A DNA stretch of 50,448 nt from Bacteroidaceae bacterium. Its GTDB lineage: Bacteria > Bacteroidota > Bacteroidia > Bacteroidales > Bacteroidaceae. The notes under the pieces are model-generated. The model did no database searches. It worked only from the letters and a program-made list of their open reading frames with translations, and was not told the origin of the DNA. Made by a program: the position numbers and the translations under genes. Shown here piece after piece: positions 22,419 to 30,840 of the stretch (positions are counted from its first letter, which is position 1; every line of letters begins with the position of its first letter). The stretch lies in NCBI GenBank assembly GCA_017530735.1, contig JAFXMB010000090.1, positions 1 to 50,448 on the forward strand, in the 5' to 3' direction.

Positions 22419-24725
22419 TTAAAGCGAGATTTCCTTTCTGTTCAGAAAGACTTTCCTTATGGTTGTTCCGTCTGCTGTTACCTGGCCTTGCTCGTCGATG
22501 GAGAAGCCGGGAATATAATCTATGATTTCCTTGAGATCAGTATCTTCAGTCTGTTGGTTAACTGTCAGGTACATATTGTCATACTCATCTATATGAATCA
22601 TGTTAGGCTTGTAATCCTCTTTTACAGAGTCAATTCCGGTATGTAAAACTACGTCCCTTGAGAGGTGCCGGCGGTTGTCATAGTCGTATTCTACCTTGTC
22701 ATGATAGAATATTGCCCTGGAATGATTGAAAGCATCTTGCGTAACAGGATTCATAACGGTTGATCTTTGGGCTCTGTTGAAGAAATACTGTATGTCAGGA
22801 ACGGATCGGTCTATAAGCCGGCCCATCCATTCATCTATCATTTCATCGTACTGGGCAGGAACATAACTGAGGGCATCAATTCTTGTATACTGTCCCCTAA
22901 GCCTGTTGAACTCCAGGATACTTGCTATCTGTGCACGGATTTCATCATCGGTGGCCTCGACTTTGGGATCATCGCCGATAAAGGCATGGAGATTGCCGTT
23001 CCCGTCATAATCAAATTTGACGTACAATGCCTTCCTGTTAACGTGCAGGTCAACAACTTCCCATACATCCTTGCCGAAACGGTCCTTGGCGGCATTGTTC
23101 CTGTAGACGGTGGTGGAGTAACCGCTCTTTCCCGAACAGGCATTGAGGAATGTATGTGAGTCTACGAGTCTGCCCTCGACCGCATATTTGATTTCCGGGG
23201 CGGCTATTCTCACCCCTTTGCTGTCATATGTGAATAACAGGCCGCCGGAATAGTCTCTGAATTGTGTAATGACAGGCACTATATCAGGAATATCAAGGTC
23301 CGGATTGTCAATCGCTACAGGATAATTATAGTGACTGTCATTTACTGCCGGTCTACTTGAATTGACATAAACAAATCCGTATTTCTTCCTGGCCCGTTTA
23401 CTCTTGGGCTTGAAGTAATATACGGTCAGGTTTCTGCCTTCAAGATCCTTGAGTTGCTGGTAAGGCCTTTTTGAGCCGTTTATGAAGATGGTTGTCGATT
23501 CATTTACCCAGTCCAGTTTCTTGTCCGATACGGAATTGGCAGTCCTGATGCCGTTCACTGCAACGGTTACGTAAGGATACTGGCCTGTGTAGTTCTCATA
23601 GATGCTGATATCCTCGGTGACTGATTTGTCATCGGCACTCTTTTGGGAATAGTAATGATCGGCCCTGCGGGATACGTCCTTGTCATTAAAGAACTGTGTG
23701 GCAAAGAAGATCATACTGTTGGTACGTTGGTTCCCGTCAGGTAATTCTGACACTTTATAAGTGGGACAACAGCCAAAGCAGAAGAACAGGATAGCTGCAA
23801 GGAGAGTGGTAGCGATTGTCTGAGACGCTGCGCCACCTTTGATTTCCGGTTGTTTCATCTGTAAAAAACGTTGTTTGGTTAATGAACTGTTCAGCCCAGA
23901 GGTCATCTCGGGATTACAACCAAAGAGCTGCTTTATTATTGATAATCTGTAATCTGCAAGATTGTACCCATCGGCCAGAGCATCATGGTCGGCCTGCCAC
24001 TCCTGTACCTCCTCCAGACGTTTCTCGGCAAACCACATGAAGGGGTTGAACCAGAACAGTGAACGCAGAATGGACATGATTAGTTTCTCCATGGAATGGT
24101 GGTGACGCACGTGGCTGGACTCATGACTCAGGATATGGCTGTAAATGTTGCGGTCTGTCCCGGTGGCCATATATACGGTGTGCATGAATGAGAAGGGCGT
24201 GGTAACCTGCTCACTTTCAGCCAGATCATACTCCGGAGTATGGGTTACTTTCGATGCCCGTTTAAGGCGTAATACGGTTATTATTCCATAAAGAACAAGG
24301 AAGAGAGAAAGGATAAAACCGGCACCATATAAGGAGAGAAAGAAGATTCGCCACTTTTGTTCTGAAGTCATTCGGTAGGCAGTTGCGGGTTTGGCCGATT
24401 CCAATGTGGCCAATACGGTCGGGGGCACGGTGCGTGCTACCAGTTCCGGCAGCGGTTCACTGTCTGCCAGGTTTTTTTGAGGCTGTGCCTGACTTTGGAT
24501 CTGCGGCTGCGGCTGTGCCATAACGGGCACCCGCATGTAGATGGTCTGAGGCGGGTAGAGCGGCACGTTGAATACGGGTATGGTGGCCGACAGCAACATG
24601 GCTATGACCAGATACTTGCGGCAAAAGCCGTATTTTACCTTGCGGACTATAATCCAGCGGTAGAGCAGGAGAAACAGACCGCTGCAAAGGAAAAATTCAA
24701 TTATATAGATAAAGAACGGGCGCAT
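22419..24725 (-). CDS. M56 (BlaR1-type) membrane metallopeptidase with large periplasmic domain
   Basis: A 768-residue protein. Two membrane segments (FFIYIIEFFLCSGLFLLLYRW and LVIAMLLSATIPVF) are followed by a Gln/Pro-rich loop and a third (IFFLSLYGAGFILSLFLVLYGIITV). The zinc site HESSH is at 201-205 with EWQAD near 242, and a fourth segment TLLAAILFFCFGCC is near 315. The remaining 430 residues are periplasmic and not recognised as a penicillin-binding domain. The last 30 residues (DYIPGFSIDEQGQVTADGTTIRKVFLNRKE) again resemble a TonB-receptor plug motif. The start lies 5 bases from the BlaI-type gene stop. The peptidase call is secure, the sensed signal unknown. Confidence 0.87.
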   Translation of the reverse strand: MRPFFIYIIEFFLCSGLFLLLYRWIIVRKVKYGFCRKYLVIAMLLSATIPVFNVPLYPPQTIYMRVPVMAQPQPQIQSQAQPQKNLADSEPLPELVARTVPPTVLATLESAKPATAYRMTSEQKWRIFFLSLYGAGFILSLFLVLYGIITVLRLKRASKVTHTPEYDLAESEQVTTPFSFMHTVYMATGTDRNIYSHILSHESSHVRHHHSMEKLIMSILRSLFWFNPFMWFAEKRLEEVQEWQADHDALADGYNLADYRLSIIKQLFGCNPEMTSGLNSSLTKQRFLQMKQPEIKGGAASQTIATTLLAAILFFCFGCCPTYKVSELPDGNQRTNSMIFFATQFFNDKDVSRRADHYYSQKSADDKSVTEDISIYENYTGQYPYVTVAVNGIRTANSVSDKKLDWVNESTTIFINGSKRPYQQLKDLEGRNLTVYYFKPKSKRARKKYGFVYVNSSRPAVNDSHYNYPVAIDNPDLDIPDIVPVITQFRDYSGGLLFTYDSKGVRIAAPEIKYAVEGRLVDSHTFLNACSGKSGYSTTVYRNNAAKDRFGKDVWEVVDLHVNRKALYVKFDYDGNGNLHAFIGDDPKVEATDDEIRAQIASILEFNRLRGQYTRIDALSYVPAQYDEMIDEWMGRLIDRSVPDIQYFFNRAQRSTVMNPVTQDAFNHSRAIFYHDKVEYDYDNRRHLSRDVVLHTGIDSVKEDYKPNMIHIDEYDNMYLTVNQQTEDTDLKEIIDYIPGFSIDEQGQVTADGTTIRKVFLNRKEISL

Positions 24726-24730
24726 GAGAG

Positions 24731-25117
24731 TTACTTTTTATCGTCATCAAGAATACGCAGGATCTCATCGGTCTCTTGTACCGATATGGAGTTGCGCTGA
24801 GAGAAATAATTGACCAGACTGCTAACCGAACCGCCAAAGAACGAGTTCAGCACGCCGTGCATGTAGGAGTCTGTGTAATCTTCCTTGCTTACAGCGGCCT
24901 GATAGACGTTGCTGTGACCGTAGGTTTTGTGTGAGAGGAATCCTTTGGTGTCAAGAATGCGTACTATTGTTGAAACGGTGCTGTACGCGGGTCTGGGATC
25001 GGGAAGAAGTTCATGAACGTCACGAACTACAAATTCATGCCCGATTTTCCATACCACCTGCATGATCTCCAGTTCTGCCTTGGTGAGTTCCTGGATGCGT
25101 TTTTTTGTCTCTGTCAT
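24731..25117 (-). CDS. BlaI/MecI/CopY-family repressor
   Basis: A 128-residue winged-helix repressor: RIQELTKAELEIMQVVWKIGHEFVVRDVHELLPDPRPAYSTVSTIVRILDTKGFLSHKTYGHSNVYQAAV, then a C-terminal dimerisation part (SSLVNYFSQRNSISVQETDEILRILDDD). It precedes the M56 gene by 5 bases, forming the second repressor-peptidase pair of this region. A TATATTTG box on the reverse strand (25143-25150) is 26 bases upstream. I see no clear inverted repeat like the one at 21139. Confidence 0.9.
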   Translation of the reverse strand: MTETKKRIQELTKAELEIMQVVWKIGHEFVVRDVHELLPDPRPAYSTVSTIVRILDTKGFLSHKTYGHSNVYQAAVSKEDYTDSYMHGVLNSFFGGSVSSLVNYFSQRNSISVQETDEILRILDDDKK

Positions 25118-25212
25118 ATACTGTTTTGAATAATTATCTGTGCAAATATATGACTAAGAATTTAAATTGCAAACTAAAACATTAAATTTTTATCTAAGAT
25201 TTTGATTTTGTG

Positions 25213-25235
25213 CAATTGGGGCCTGACCCCAATTG
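25213..25235. repeat. Perfect GC-centred hairpin
   Basis: CAATTGGGG and CCCCAATTG form a 9-bp perfect stem with loop CCTGA in an otherwise AT-rich intergenic region between the BlaI gene and the TlpA-like gene. It could be a REP-like sequence or a terminator remnant; no T-run follows. Confidence 0.5.
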
Positions 25236-25268
25236 TACTGTTTTAACGTTTTTTACTTGGGCTATGGC

Positions 25269-25298
25269 TTGAATTCTATATACGGTACTTTATATTTG
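25269..25298 (+). promoter_or_regulatory. Promoter of the TlpA-like operon
   Basis: TTG (25269-25271), 19 bases, TATATTTG (25291-25298), an ideal Bacteroidetes promoter, about 30 bases before the ATG at 25329. Confidence 0.7.
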
Positions 25299-25328
25299 CT
25301 TCCATACAAACCTTAATTATTCCTTGTT

Positions 25329-27116
25329 ATGAGAAAAACATTAGTCATTTTTGCGGTATTAATTACCTTGTTGTCCTGCGGACAGAAAGTGAAAGTGTGG
25401 GAAAATCCTGTGATCGGAGTCACACGTTACAATCAATACACTATTAAGAAGGTGGTATTTGCTGAGGACAGCACAGTCCTCTATTTTCATGTAGAATATC
25501 CATCGATGGGCGGTTTTACATTCGGCAAAGAAACATATATCGAGGCCGACGGCAAACACTATCTCATAACCGGCAGTGACGCTTTTGAGCTGGGGCAATA
25601 CATCACTACGGATCCTAAAACATGGGAAAAGGATTTCAAGCTCTATTTTGAGCCGATGCCCAGAAACACCAAGATGTTTGATATCATAGAAGGCCATTTC
25701 GAGGGTGCATACACATTCTTCAATATCCGTCCGGAGGGCGTCAAACTGCCTGTCGGTAAGGTGCCTGCAGAATACCTGGCCGATTATCCCGAGGAGGATG
25801 AATGGCCTGCCATGAAATACAGTGAAGACCCGGTAACGATCCATTTCAAGTCCCTGAACTATAAGCCTGGCATGAAGGCCCAGATAGACATGTGGCATTT
25901 TGACATCACAGACCCGTCATCGTTCCATCAGGATAGAATATATCTGAATGATGACGGTGAGTATGAATACACCTGCAAGACTTATTATCCGCAGTACATA
26001 CAGATAACCATGGATCCTTCCGGACCGGGATGGGGCTCAGCTGTTCAGGCTATGATGGCTCCTGGTGAGGAACTTACGGTTCTGGTTGATATGAATGTGG
26101 TGGCTGATTCTGTCCAAGACGCTTTTGTGGGCTTTAAAGGTTATTTGGCCAAATACACCCGCAGGAATCAAGAAGGTGACAGGTGGCGTATGGCCGACAA
26201 GTCCAATATCACCCTTGCGGAATGGACTATCGATCATGCAACTACGGTAGCTGAATTAATTGCAGGTTATGATTCGGTAGTGACTTCATTTGAGATTTTC
26301 AATAAAGCGAACGGCTTTTCAGAACTGGAAAGCAAACAATTCTTTGATTATGAACTCAGATATATTGAGCTTGTAGCCCGTAGTCAGGATTCGTTGTTCC
26401 GTTCCAAGGAATTTCTGGATTTCATCCTTCAAAAACGTCCTGCCTGTTTCTTTGGTGATAACATAGTTCCCACACCGGATTACGAAAGAGTATCCTGTTT
26501 GTTCGCGGGTACTGACATCAAGGGTATCGGACCTGATTTCTGCCGTTATCTGGATGGTGTAAAACAGGTACAAGGCGGTAAAAAGATAAAGAAGCCGTTC
26601 ATTGAAGACCCATATCTTTCAAACCTGTATGACAAGGTAACGGGTGCTGTAGATGAGCAAATGGCCAAGAACAAGAACACCAACTTTGCTCCTAACGTGC
26701 ATTATCTTGACCTGGCCGATGTCGCTCCTGAGAACATTCTCAGTACCATTCTTGACAGATATAAAGGCAAGACCGTTCTTCTTGACATGTGGGAGACCTG
26801 GTGCGGCTATTGCATTCAGGGGCATCAGGATATGGCACCCTATAAGGAAGAGTTAAAGGACAAGGACATAGTATTCCTCTACTTTGCTTCACCAAGCTCG
26901 CCGTTTGACCAATGGATGCACTATACTGCAACCGTTCCGGGTGAGCACTACTACCTTACGGAGGAGCAGAACAGTTATCTGTCTGATAAGATATGGGGCA
27001 CAGGCGGAGTACCCAAATACGCGATTTATGCCCCGAATGGCACTGAGCTCTACAAACAGGTAGGTTGGGGTGGCCTGGACAGAATCAAGCCCGAGATTGA
27101 GAAAGCTCTCAAGTAA
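25329..27116 (+). CDS. TlpA/thioredoxin-like lipoprotein
   Basis: A 595-residue lipoprotein, MRKTLVIFAVLITLLSC with Cys17. A beta-rich N-terminal part of about 220 residues contains an immunoglobulin/DUF4369-like look (FDITDPSSFHQDRIYLNDDGEYEYTCKTYYPQYIQITM). A helical middle follows, and the C-terminal 130 residues are a thioredoxin fold, with the redox pair WCGYC at Cys492/Cys495 after VLLDMWET and the cis-Pro region GTGGVPKYAIY. Such proteins reduce or shuffle disulfides in the Bacteroidetes periplasm. It heads an operon with a small membrane protein and an ABC ATPase (10-base and 1-base gaps), which is unusual company. Confidence 0.87.
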   Translation: MRKTLVIFAVLITLLSCGQKVKVWENPVIGVTRYNQYTIKKVVFAEDSTVLYFHVEYPSMGGFTFGKETYIEADGKHYLITGSDAFELGQYITTDPKTWEKDFKLYFEPMPRNTKMFDIIEGHFEGAYTFFNIRPEGVKLPVGKVPAEYLADYPEEDEWPAMKYSEDPVTIHFKSLNYKPGMKAQIDMWHFDITDPSSFHQDRIYLNDDGEYEYTCKTYYPQYIQITMDPSGPGWGSAVQAMMAPGEELTVLVDMNVVADSVQDAFVGFKGYLAKYTRRNQEGDRWRMADKSNITLAEWTIDHATTVAELIAGYDSVVTSFEIFNKANGFSELESKQFFDYELRYIELVARSQDSLFRSKEFLDFILQKRPACFFGDNIVPTPDYERVSCLFAGTDIKGIGPDFCRYLDGVKQVQGGKKIKKPFIEDPYLSNLYDKVTGAVDEQMAKNKNTNFAPNVHYLDLADVAPENILSTILDRYKGKTVLLDMWETWCGYCIQGHQDMAPYKEELKDKDIVFLYFASPSSPFDQWMHYTATVPGEHYYLTEEQNSYLSDKIWGTGGVPKYAIYAPNGTELYKQVGWGGLDRIKPEIEKALK

Positions 27117-27126
27117 GATGCCGTAA

Positions 27127-27474
27127 ATGACCTTTTTGCGCAAGATAGGATTGTCATTCAGATACGGCAGCGGCTATTTTGTCGTTGCCGGTCTGGTGTC
27201 ATTATGTGCGTTTGTCATTGTAGGGATAAATTCGGGCGACATAGAAGGGCTATCGGAGGGTATTTTCATATGCAAGATCCTTAAGATACTCTCAATACCC
27301 ATAATCCTGTATCTGTTCCGCAAGTTTGACCGCAGCAGTGCAATATACTTCTGGCTCAATCTTGGTATAAGCAGTGTGGAGTACTATGTCATTCCCATTG
27401 TGATAGAGTATATATTTTTCAGGCTGCTCATTTTTATTGCTCCGCCGTTGTTCACCTTATTGCATTTGAATTGA
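27127..27474 (+). CDS. Small membrane protein, putative ABC partner
   Basis: A 115-residue protein with three to four membrane segments (GYFVVAGLVSLCAFVIVGI, ICKILKILSIPIILYLF, FWLNLGISSVEYYVIPIVIEYIFFRLLIFIAPPLFTLL). No soluble domain or recognised motif. Its stop is separated by one base from the ABC ATPase ATG, so it is the only candidate membrane partner for it in the operon, although far smaller than normal ABC permeases. A role in anchoring the ATPase is inference. Confidence 0.65.
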   Translation: MTFLRKIGLSFRYGSGYFVVAGLVSLCAFVIVGINSGDIEGLSEGIFICKILKILSIPIILYLFRKFDRSSAIYFWLNLGISSVEYYVIPIVIEYIFFRLLIFIAPPLFTLLHLN

Positions 27475-27475
27475 G

Positions 27476-28147
27476 ATGGGGCAGGAGGATGAAAACGGAA
27501 AACTGCTGATTGACAGCGTGCAGCTGCGCTTTGGCGAAAATGTCGTTCTGCAGAGCGCATACGTGACATCTTACAAGGGTAGGGTGACCGGCGTGCTGGG
27601 ACGCAACGGAATGGGCAAATCCTGCCTGTTCAAATGCATCATGGGCGGCATCCGTCCGCAGAACAAGTATATCCGCCTTAATGACGAGCCGCGCACTGAC
27701 TACGGGCATATCGGCCTACGGGTAAAGTATCTCCCGCAGGTTCATTGTATTCCGCCCGGCATGACTCTGCCACAGGCGTATGAATTATATGGCGTTGATT
27801 TTGAGGGGCTTGTAAGGTTTGACGATAAGTTTGACTGCCTGAGAAGCCAGAAGGTTAAGGAACTGTCGGGCGGCGAGAGACGCATAGCGGAACTCTATAT
27901 GATTCTTAATTCCGATGCCGAGTTCTGCGTCCTGGATGAGCCGTTCTCCAATATCGCACCCATATATGATGAGAAGATCCGAGCCATGATTCAGGAACAG
28001 AAAGCAAACAAGGGTATCATAATAACGGACCACGTCTATGAGGAGATTCTCCGTGTGGCCGATGACCTGTTCCTGCTCCGGGACGGATTCACATACCAGA
28101 TTCACTCCCGCGACGACCTGGTCCGTCTGGGGTACATCTTCAAATAA
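27476..28147 (+). CDS. ABC transporter ATP-binding protein
   Basis: A 223-residue nucleotide-binding domain. Walker A is GRNGMGKS (42-49), the Q-loop is YLPQV near 88, the signature LSGGE is at 130-134, Walker B FCVLDEP at 150-156 and the switch His is in TDH at 186. It is closest in style to the LptB/LivF-like short ATPases. The operon has a TlpA-like lipoprotein and a tiny membrane protein but no normal permease. Its last codons (DDLVRLGYIFK) recur as a relic at 16734-16775. The gene is convergent with the propeller lipoprotein at 28172, 24 bases apart. Confidence 0.9.
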   Translation: MGQEDENGKLLIDSVQLRFGENVVLQSAYVTSYKGRVTGVLGRNGMGKSCLFKCIMGGIRPQNKYIRLNDEPRTDYGHIGLRVKYLPQVHCIPPGMTLPQAYELYGVDFEGLVRFDDKFDCLRSQKVKELSGGERRIAELYMILNSDAEFCVLDEPFSNIAPIYDEKIRAMIQEQKANKGIIITDHVYEEILRVADDLFLLRDGFTYQIHSRDDLVRLGYIFK

Positions 28148-28171
28148 GGATTTGAGGAGTACCTGGATGCA

Positions 28172-29326
28172 TTATTTGATGTGATGCAGAATGATGGCTT
28201 CGTTGTCTCTTGTGACAAGGATCTTCATCATCTCCAGGTCGGACTGGGGAATCTTGTCAGGGATGTTGTCCAATATGTATTGGGCACCTCTCGGTGTCGC
28301 TCTTGTTATTACATAATCATTATCAATTCCCACTATTTTGAAATTAATAATGATGTTTGCGTAATCCTTGTCGATTTCGGCTCTGTAACGGGTGCATTTT
28401 TCATTTGACTTGTCATATACATAGTATTGAAAGGCATTAATTGCACCTCGTTCATCTGTTTCGTTAGTCTCAAATATAAAATAACTGCCGTTCTCCATTG
28501 TATAACTGGGCCGATAATCAAGCATCCCTGAATTTAAGAAATCAACCTCTTTATTCACGGCGGGAATCATAAAGTCAAACATTTTGCATGTATCGGCTTT
28601 GTCACCATCTATCTCGTAAAGGATATTATCAAACAGACGCAAATGGTAGAATTCCTTGAGATCATTGGCCATATACTGTCGCGAACTGCCTATTCCGCCT
28701 CCCATAGAGAAATTATCATCATATAAGCCTCTGAACGGCAACAGGGGTATAACAGTACCGTCATCCTTAATCTCTACTATGTCATCGGCCTTATCGTTGG
28801 GCATCAGCATGCCACCATAAACGTGTCCGTTTACGTACATTACATTCCATACGTCATAATCACCCAAGGGTAGGGATGAAACATATTCATTGTCATAAGA
28901 GAATCGCTTGAGTGAATTGAATGCGTCATTGATAATGACCTGTTTGAGGTCAGTATCAAGGCACCATGATTCAAGTCTGACATACTCGTTTCGGGCGCGT
29001 CCTACACGGCTGATCTTATTTATGAACTGACCCTCCATATCAAAGACCGAAATGTTTTTGTCCTCGTTATGAGGCCCAGTCCCGGCATAATAGGAGATGA
29101 AGAGTTTACCGTCATCAATCATCACCTTGTTTATTTCACTTACGGTAGCATCCAGAGATTTGTCATCCAGAAAAATGTATGTCCGTTTATCGGCCATGAC
29201 ATCCAGGAAGTTTTTGGTGTCTGAATACTCTACGGGGATGACCGGTACTTCTCTTGTCTTTTCCTTACAACCCATAAGGGCCGATATGGCCACGGTCATT
29301 AATGATGCAAAAAGGATCTTTCTCAT
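28172..29326 (-). CDS. BF3164-like 6-bladed beta-propeller lipoprotein
   Basis: A 384-residue lipoprotein. The start at 29326 gives the signal peptide ending SALMGC (Cys20); the longer open frame is only translated repeat element. Blades include ISVFDMEGQFINKISRVGRARNEYVRL and LKRFSYDNEYVSSL, and the tail is DNEAIILHHIK. The first 87 bases are about 95% identical by eye to those of the gene at 16772, after which similarity drops sharply. The reverse-strand -7 box TATATTTG (29350-29357) directly abuts an A/T-run next to repeat copy C. Ligand unknown. Confidence 0.85.
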   Translation of the reverse strand: MRKILFASLMTVAISALMGCKEKTREVPVIPVEYSDTKNFLDVMADKRTYIFLDDKSLDATVSEINKVMIDDGKLFISYYAGTGPHNEDKNISVFDMEGQFINKISRVGRARNEYVRLESWCLDTDLKQVIINDAFNSLKRFSYDNEYVSSLPLGDYDVWNVMYVNGHVYGGMLMPNDKADDIVEIKDDGTVIPLLPFRGLYDDNFSMGGGIGSSRQYMANDLKEFYHLRLFDNILYEIDGDKADTCKMFDFMIPAVNKEVDFLNSGMLDYRPSYTMENGSYFIFETNETDERGAINAFQYYVYDKSNEKCTRYRAEIDKDYANIIINFKIVGIDNDYVITRATPRGAQYILDNIPDKIPQSDLEMMKILVTRDNEAIILHHIK

Positions 29327-29349
29327 ATTGCTAGATAAAAGGCTGACAG

Positions 29350-29357
29350 CAAATATA
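29350..29357 (-). promoter_or_regulatory. -7 box of the lipoprotein at 28172
   Basis: The reverse strand TATATTTG followed by CTGTCAG matches TAnnTTTG. Repeat copy C ends only 10 bases upstream of it, so the element supplies the -33 region. Confidence 0.55.
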
Positions 29358-29367
29358 ATATTTTTTT

Positions 29368-29507
29368 GCCAAAGTGTCCCACAGCAAAGCGGCTCAAAGC
29401 GCTTGTGGGGCCGATGAGCGTGGGACACAATCCCTGTATGAGGTGGTGTCCCACAGTAACCCGCGTGAGAGCGTATTCTTAGCGGGGTGGTTGTGGGACA
29501 CTTTGGC
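29368..29507. repeat. 140-bp dispersed palindromic element, copy C
   Basis: Same ends, length and orientation as copies A and B, with about 12 differences from copy B over 140 bases by eye. It starts 38 bases after the engB stop and runs up to the promoter of the lipoprotein at 28172. Confidence 0.85.
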
Positions 29508-29544
29508 GGCGGCGGGGGCTCGAACTCGGGCTCGGTAACTGGGG

Positions 29545-30141
29545 CTAAAGTGATTTGTTGATGTCGGAGATGTAGTCCAGGACCTCGTCACGGCCGGATT
29601 TATCCAGTGAGGAGGTGATGAAGTGGGGCGGGAGTTCCTCCCACTGTTCGGCCAGGGTGTCCAGGAACTTCTTTACGTTCTCGGTCAGGCGGCCTCGGCC
29701 CAGTTTATCGGCCTTGGTGAAGATGATTCCAAAGGGAACGGCGTTCTCACCCAGCCATTCAATGAACTCCAGGTCTATCTTCTGGGGCTCGTGGCGGCTG
29801 TCTATGAGGACAAAGAGTGACGTGAGTTGGGGGCGTTCCAGGATGTAGTCGTTGATGATGCGTGTAAGCTGATCCTGCTGGCTCTTGCCGCGCTTGGCGT
29901 AACCGTAACCGGGCAGATCCACAAGATACCAGTTCTTATTGATAAGGAAATGGTTGATAAGTAGGGTCTTACCGGGTGTGGCCGATGTCATGGCCAGGCC
30001 CTTGCGGTTAGTCAGCATGTTGATGAGGCTTGACTTGCCCACGTTGGAGCGGCCTATGAATGCGTACTCGGGCATGCTGTGCTGCGGGCATTTGCTTACG
30101 TCCGTGTTGCTGATTACGAATTCGGCGCTCTTTATCTCCAT
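29545..30141 (-). CDS. engB: Ribosome biogenesis GTPase YihA/EngB (YsxC)
   Basis: A 198-residue GTPase for large ribosomal subunit assembly. The start at 30141 gives [20 protein letters not shown]; the longer frame crosses the divergent promoter region. Motifs in order: G1 [10 protein letters not shown]2 TPGKT, G3 DLPGYG, G4 TKAD, then the G5 region [14 protein letters not shown]. The size is normal for the family. It is divergent from recR; the reverse-strand -7 box TACTTTTG is at 30163-30170. Confidence 0.96.
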   Translation of the reverse strand: MEIKSAEFVISNTDVSKCPQHSMPEYAFIGRSNVGKSSLINMLTNRKGLAMTSATPGKTLLINHFLINKNWYLVDLPGYGYAKRGKSQQDQLTRIINDYILERPQLTSLFVLIDSRHEPQKIDLEFIEWLGENAVPFGIIFTKADKLGRGRLTENVKKFLDTLAEQWEELPPHFITSSLDKSGRDEVLDYISDINKSL

Positions 30142-30191
30142 TTTGTGTGGGTTTTGTGTGTGCAAAAGTACGAATTTTTGGCCGAATCCGT

Positions 30192-30199
30192 TAAATTTG
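30192..30199 (+). promoter_or_regulatory. -7 box of recR
   Basis: TAAATTTG followed by CAG lies 22 bases before the recR ATG. The engB -7 box on the other strand is 22-29 bases away, so the two promoters are back to back. Confidence 0.5.
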
Positions 30200-30220
30200 C
30201 AGTGTATTGAGTCATAATAA

Positions 30221-30829
30221 ATGAATAAGGAATATCCGTCGGCAGCGTTGGAAAGGGCAGTGGGTGAGTTCGCAAAACTGCCGGGCATTGGCCGTAAGAC
30301 CGCCCTGCGCCTGGTTCTGCATATGCTTTCCAAACCTGAGGAGGAGGTGAGTACCTTTGGGCGTGTGTTCTCCACTCTCAAGCAGGATATCCGTTACTGC
30401 AAGGTGTGCCATAACATATCGGACACCGATACATGCGCCATCTGTGCCAATCCCAAACGTGACGCATCTACGCTCTGCGTTGTTGAGAACGTGCAGGATG
30501 TGCTGGCCATTGAGAGCACCATGCAGTTCAACGGACTGTACCATGTGCTGGGCGGAGTAATATCACCTATGGACGGTGTTGGCCCGCAGGATTTGCAGAT
30601 AAACAGCCTTGTGGAGCGCGTGCAGGCAGGAGGCATAGAGGAGGTTATCCTGGCGCTGAGTCCCACGATGGAGGGCGATACCACCAACTTTTTCATTTCC
30701 CGCAAACTGCAGCCGTTTGGCGTAAAACTGAGCGTGATTGCACGTGGCGTGGCTGTTGGCAACAACCTTGAATATGCCGATGAAGTATCACTGGGGCGCT
30801 CCATTCAGGATCGCACTCCTTTAAAATAA
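30221..30829 (+). CDS. recR: Recombination protein RecR
   Basis: A 202-residue protein of standard length that loads RecA with RecO. An N-terminal helix-hairpin-helix ([19 protein letters not shown]) is followed by the zinc finger [19 protein letters not shown], and the Toprim domain ([37 protein letters not shown]). A C-terminal [20 protein letters not shown] closes the clamp fold. It is followed after 11 bases by a membrane protein gene, probably in one transcript through the acetyltransferase at 32450. Confidence 0.96.
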   Translation: MNKEYPSAALERAVGEFAKLPGIGRKTALRLVLHMLSKPEEEVSTFGRVFSTLKQDIRYCKVCHNISDTDTCAICANPKRDASTLCVVENVQDVLAIESTMQFNGLYHVLGGVISPMDGVGPQDLQINSLVERVQAGGIEEVILALSPTMEGDTTNFFISRKLQPFGVKLSVIARGVAVGNNLEYADEVSLGRSIQDRTPLK

Positions 30830-30840
30830 TTGCAAATAGG

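Noticed and set aside
19310..25117. Beta-lactam resistance locus
   Set aside because: The M56/BlaI pairs lack the penicillin-binding sensor domain and no beta-lactamase or alternative PBP is nearby.
28172..29428. Longer start for the lipoprotein at 28172
   Set aside because: The extra 34 residues are translated from the 140-bp repeat; the signal peptide and lipobox begin at 29326.
8634..29507. The 140-bp elements as a CRISPR array
   Set aside because: The copies are about 10 kb apart with no spacers between them and no cas genes are present.
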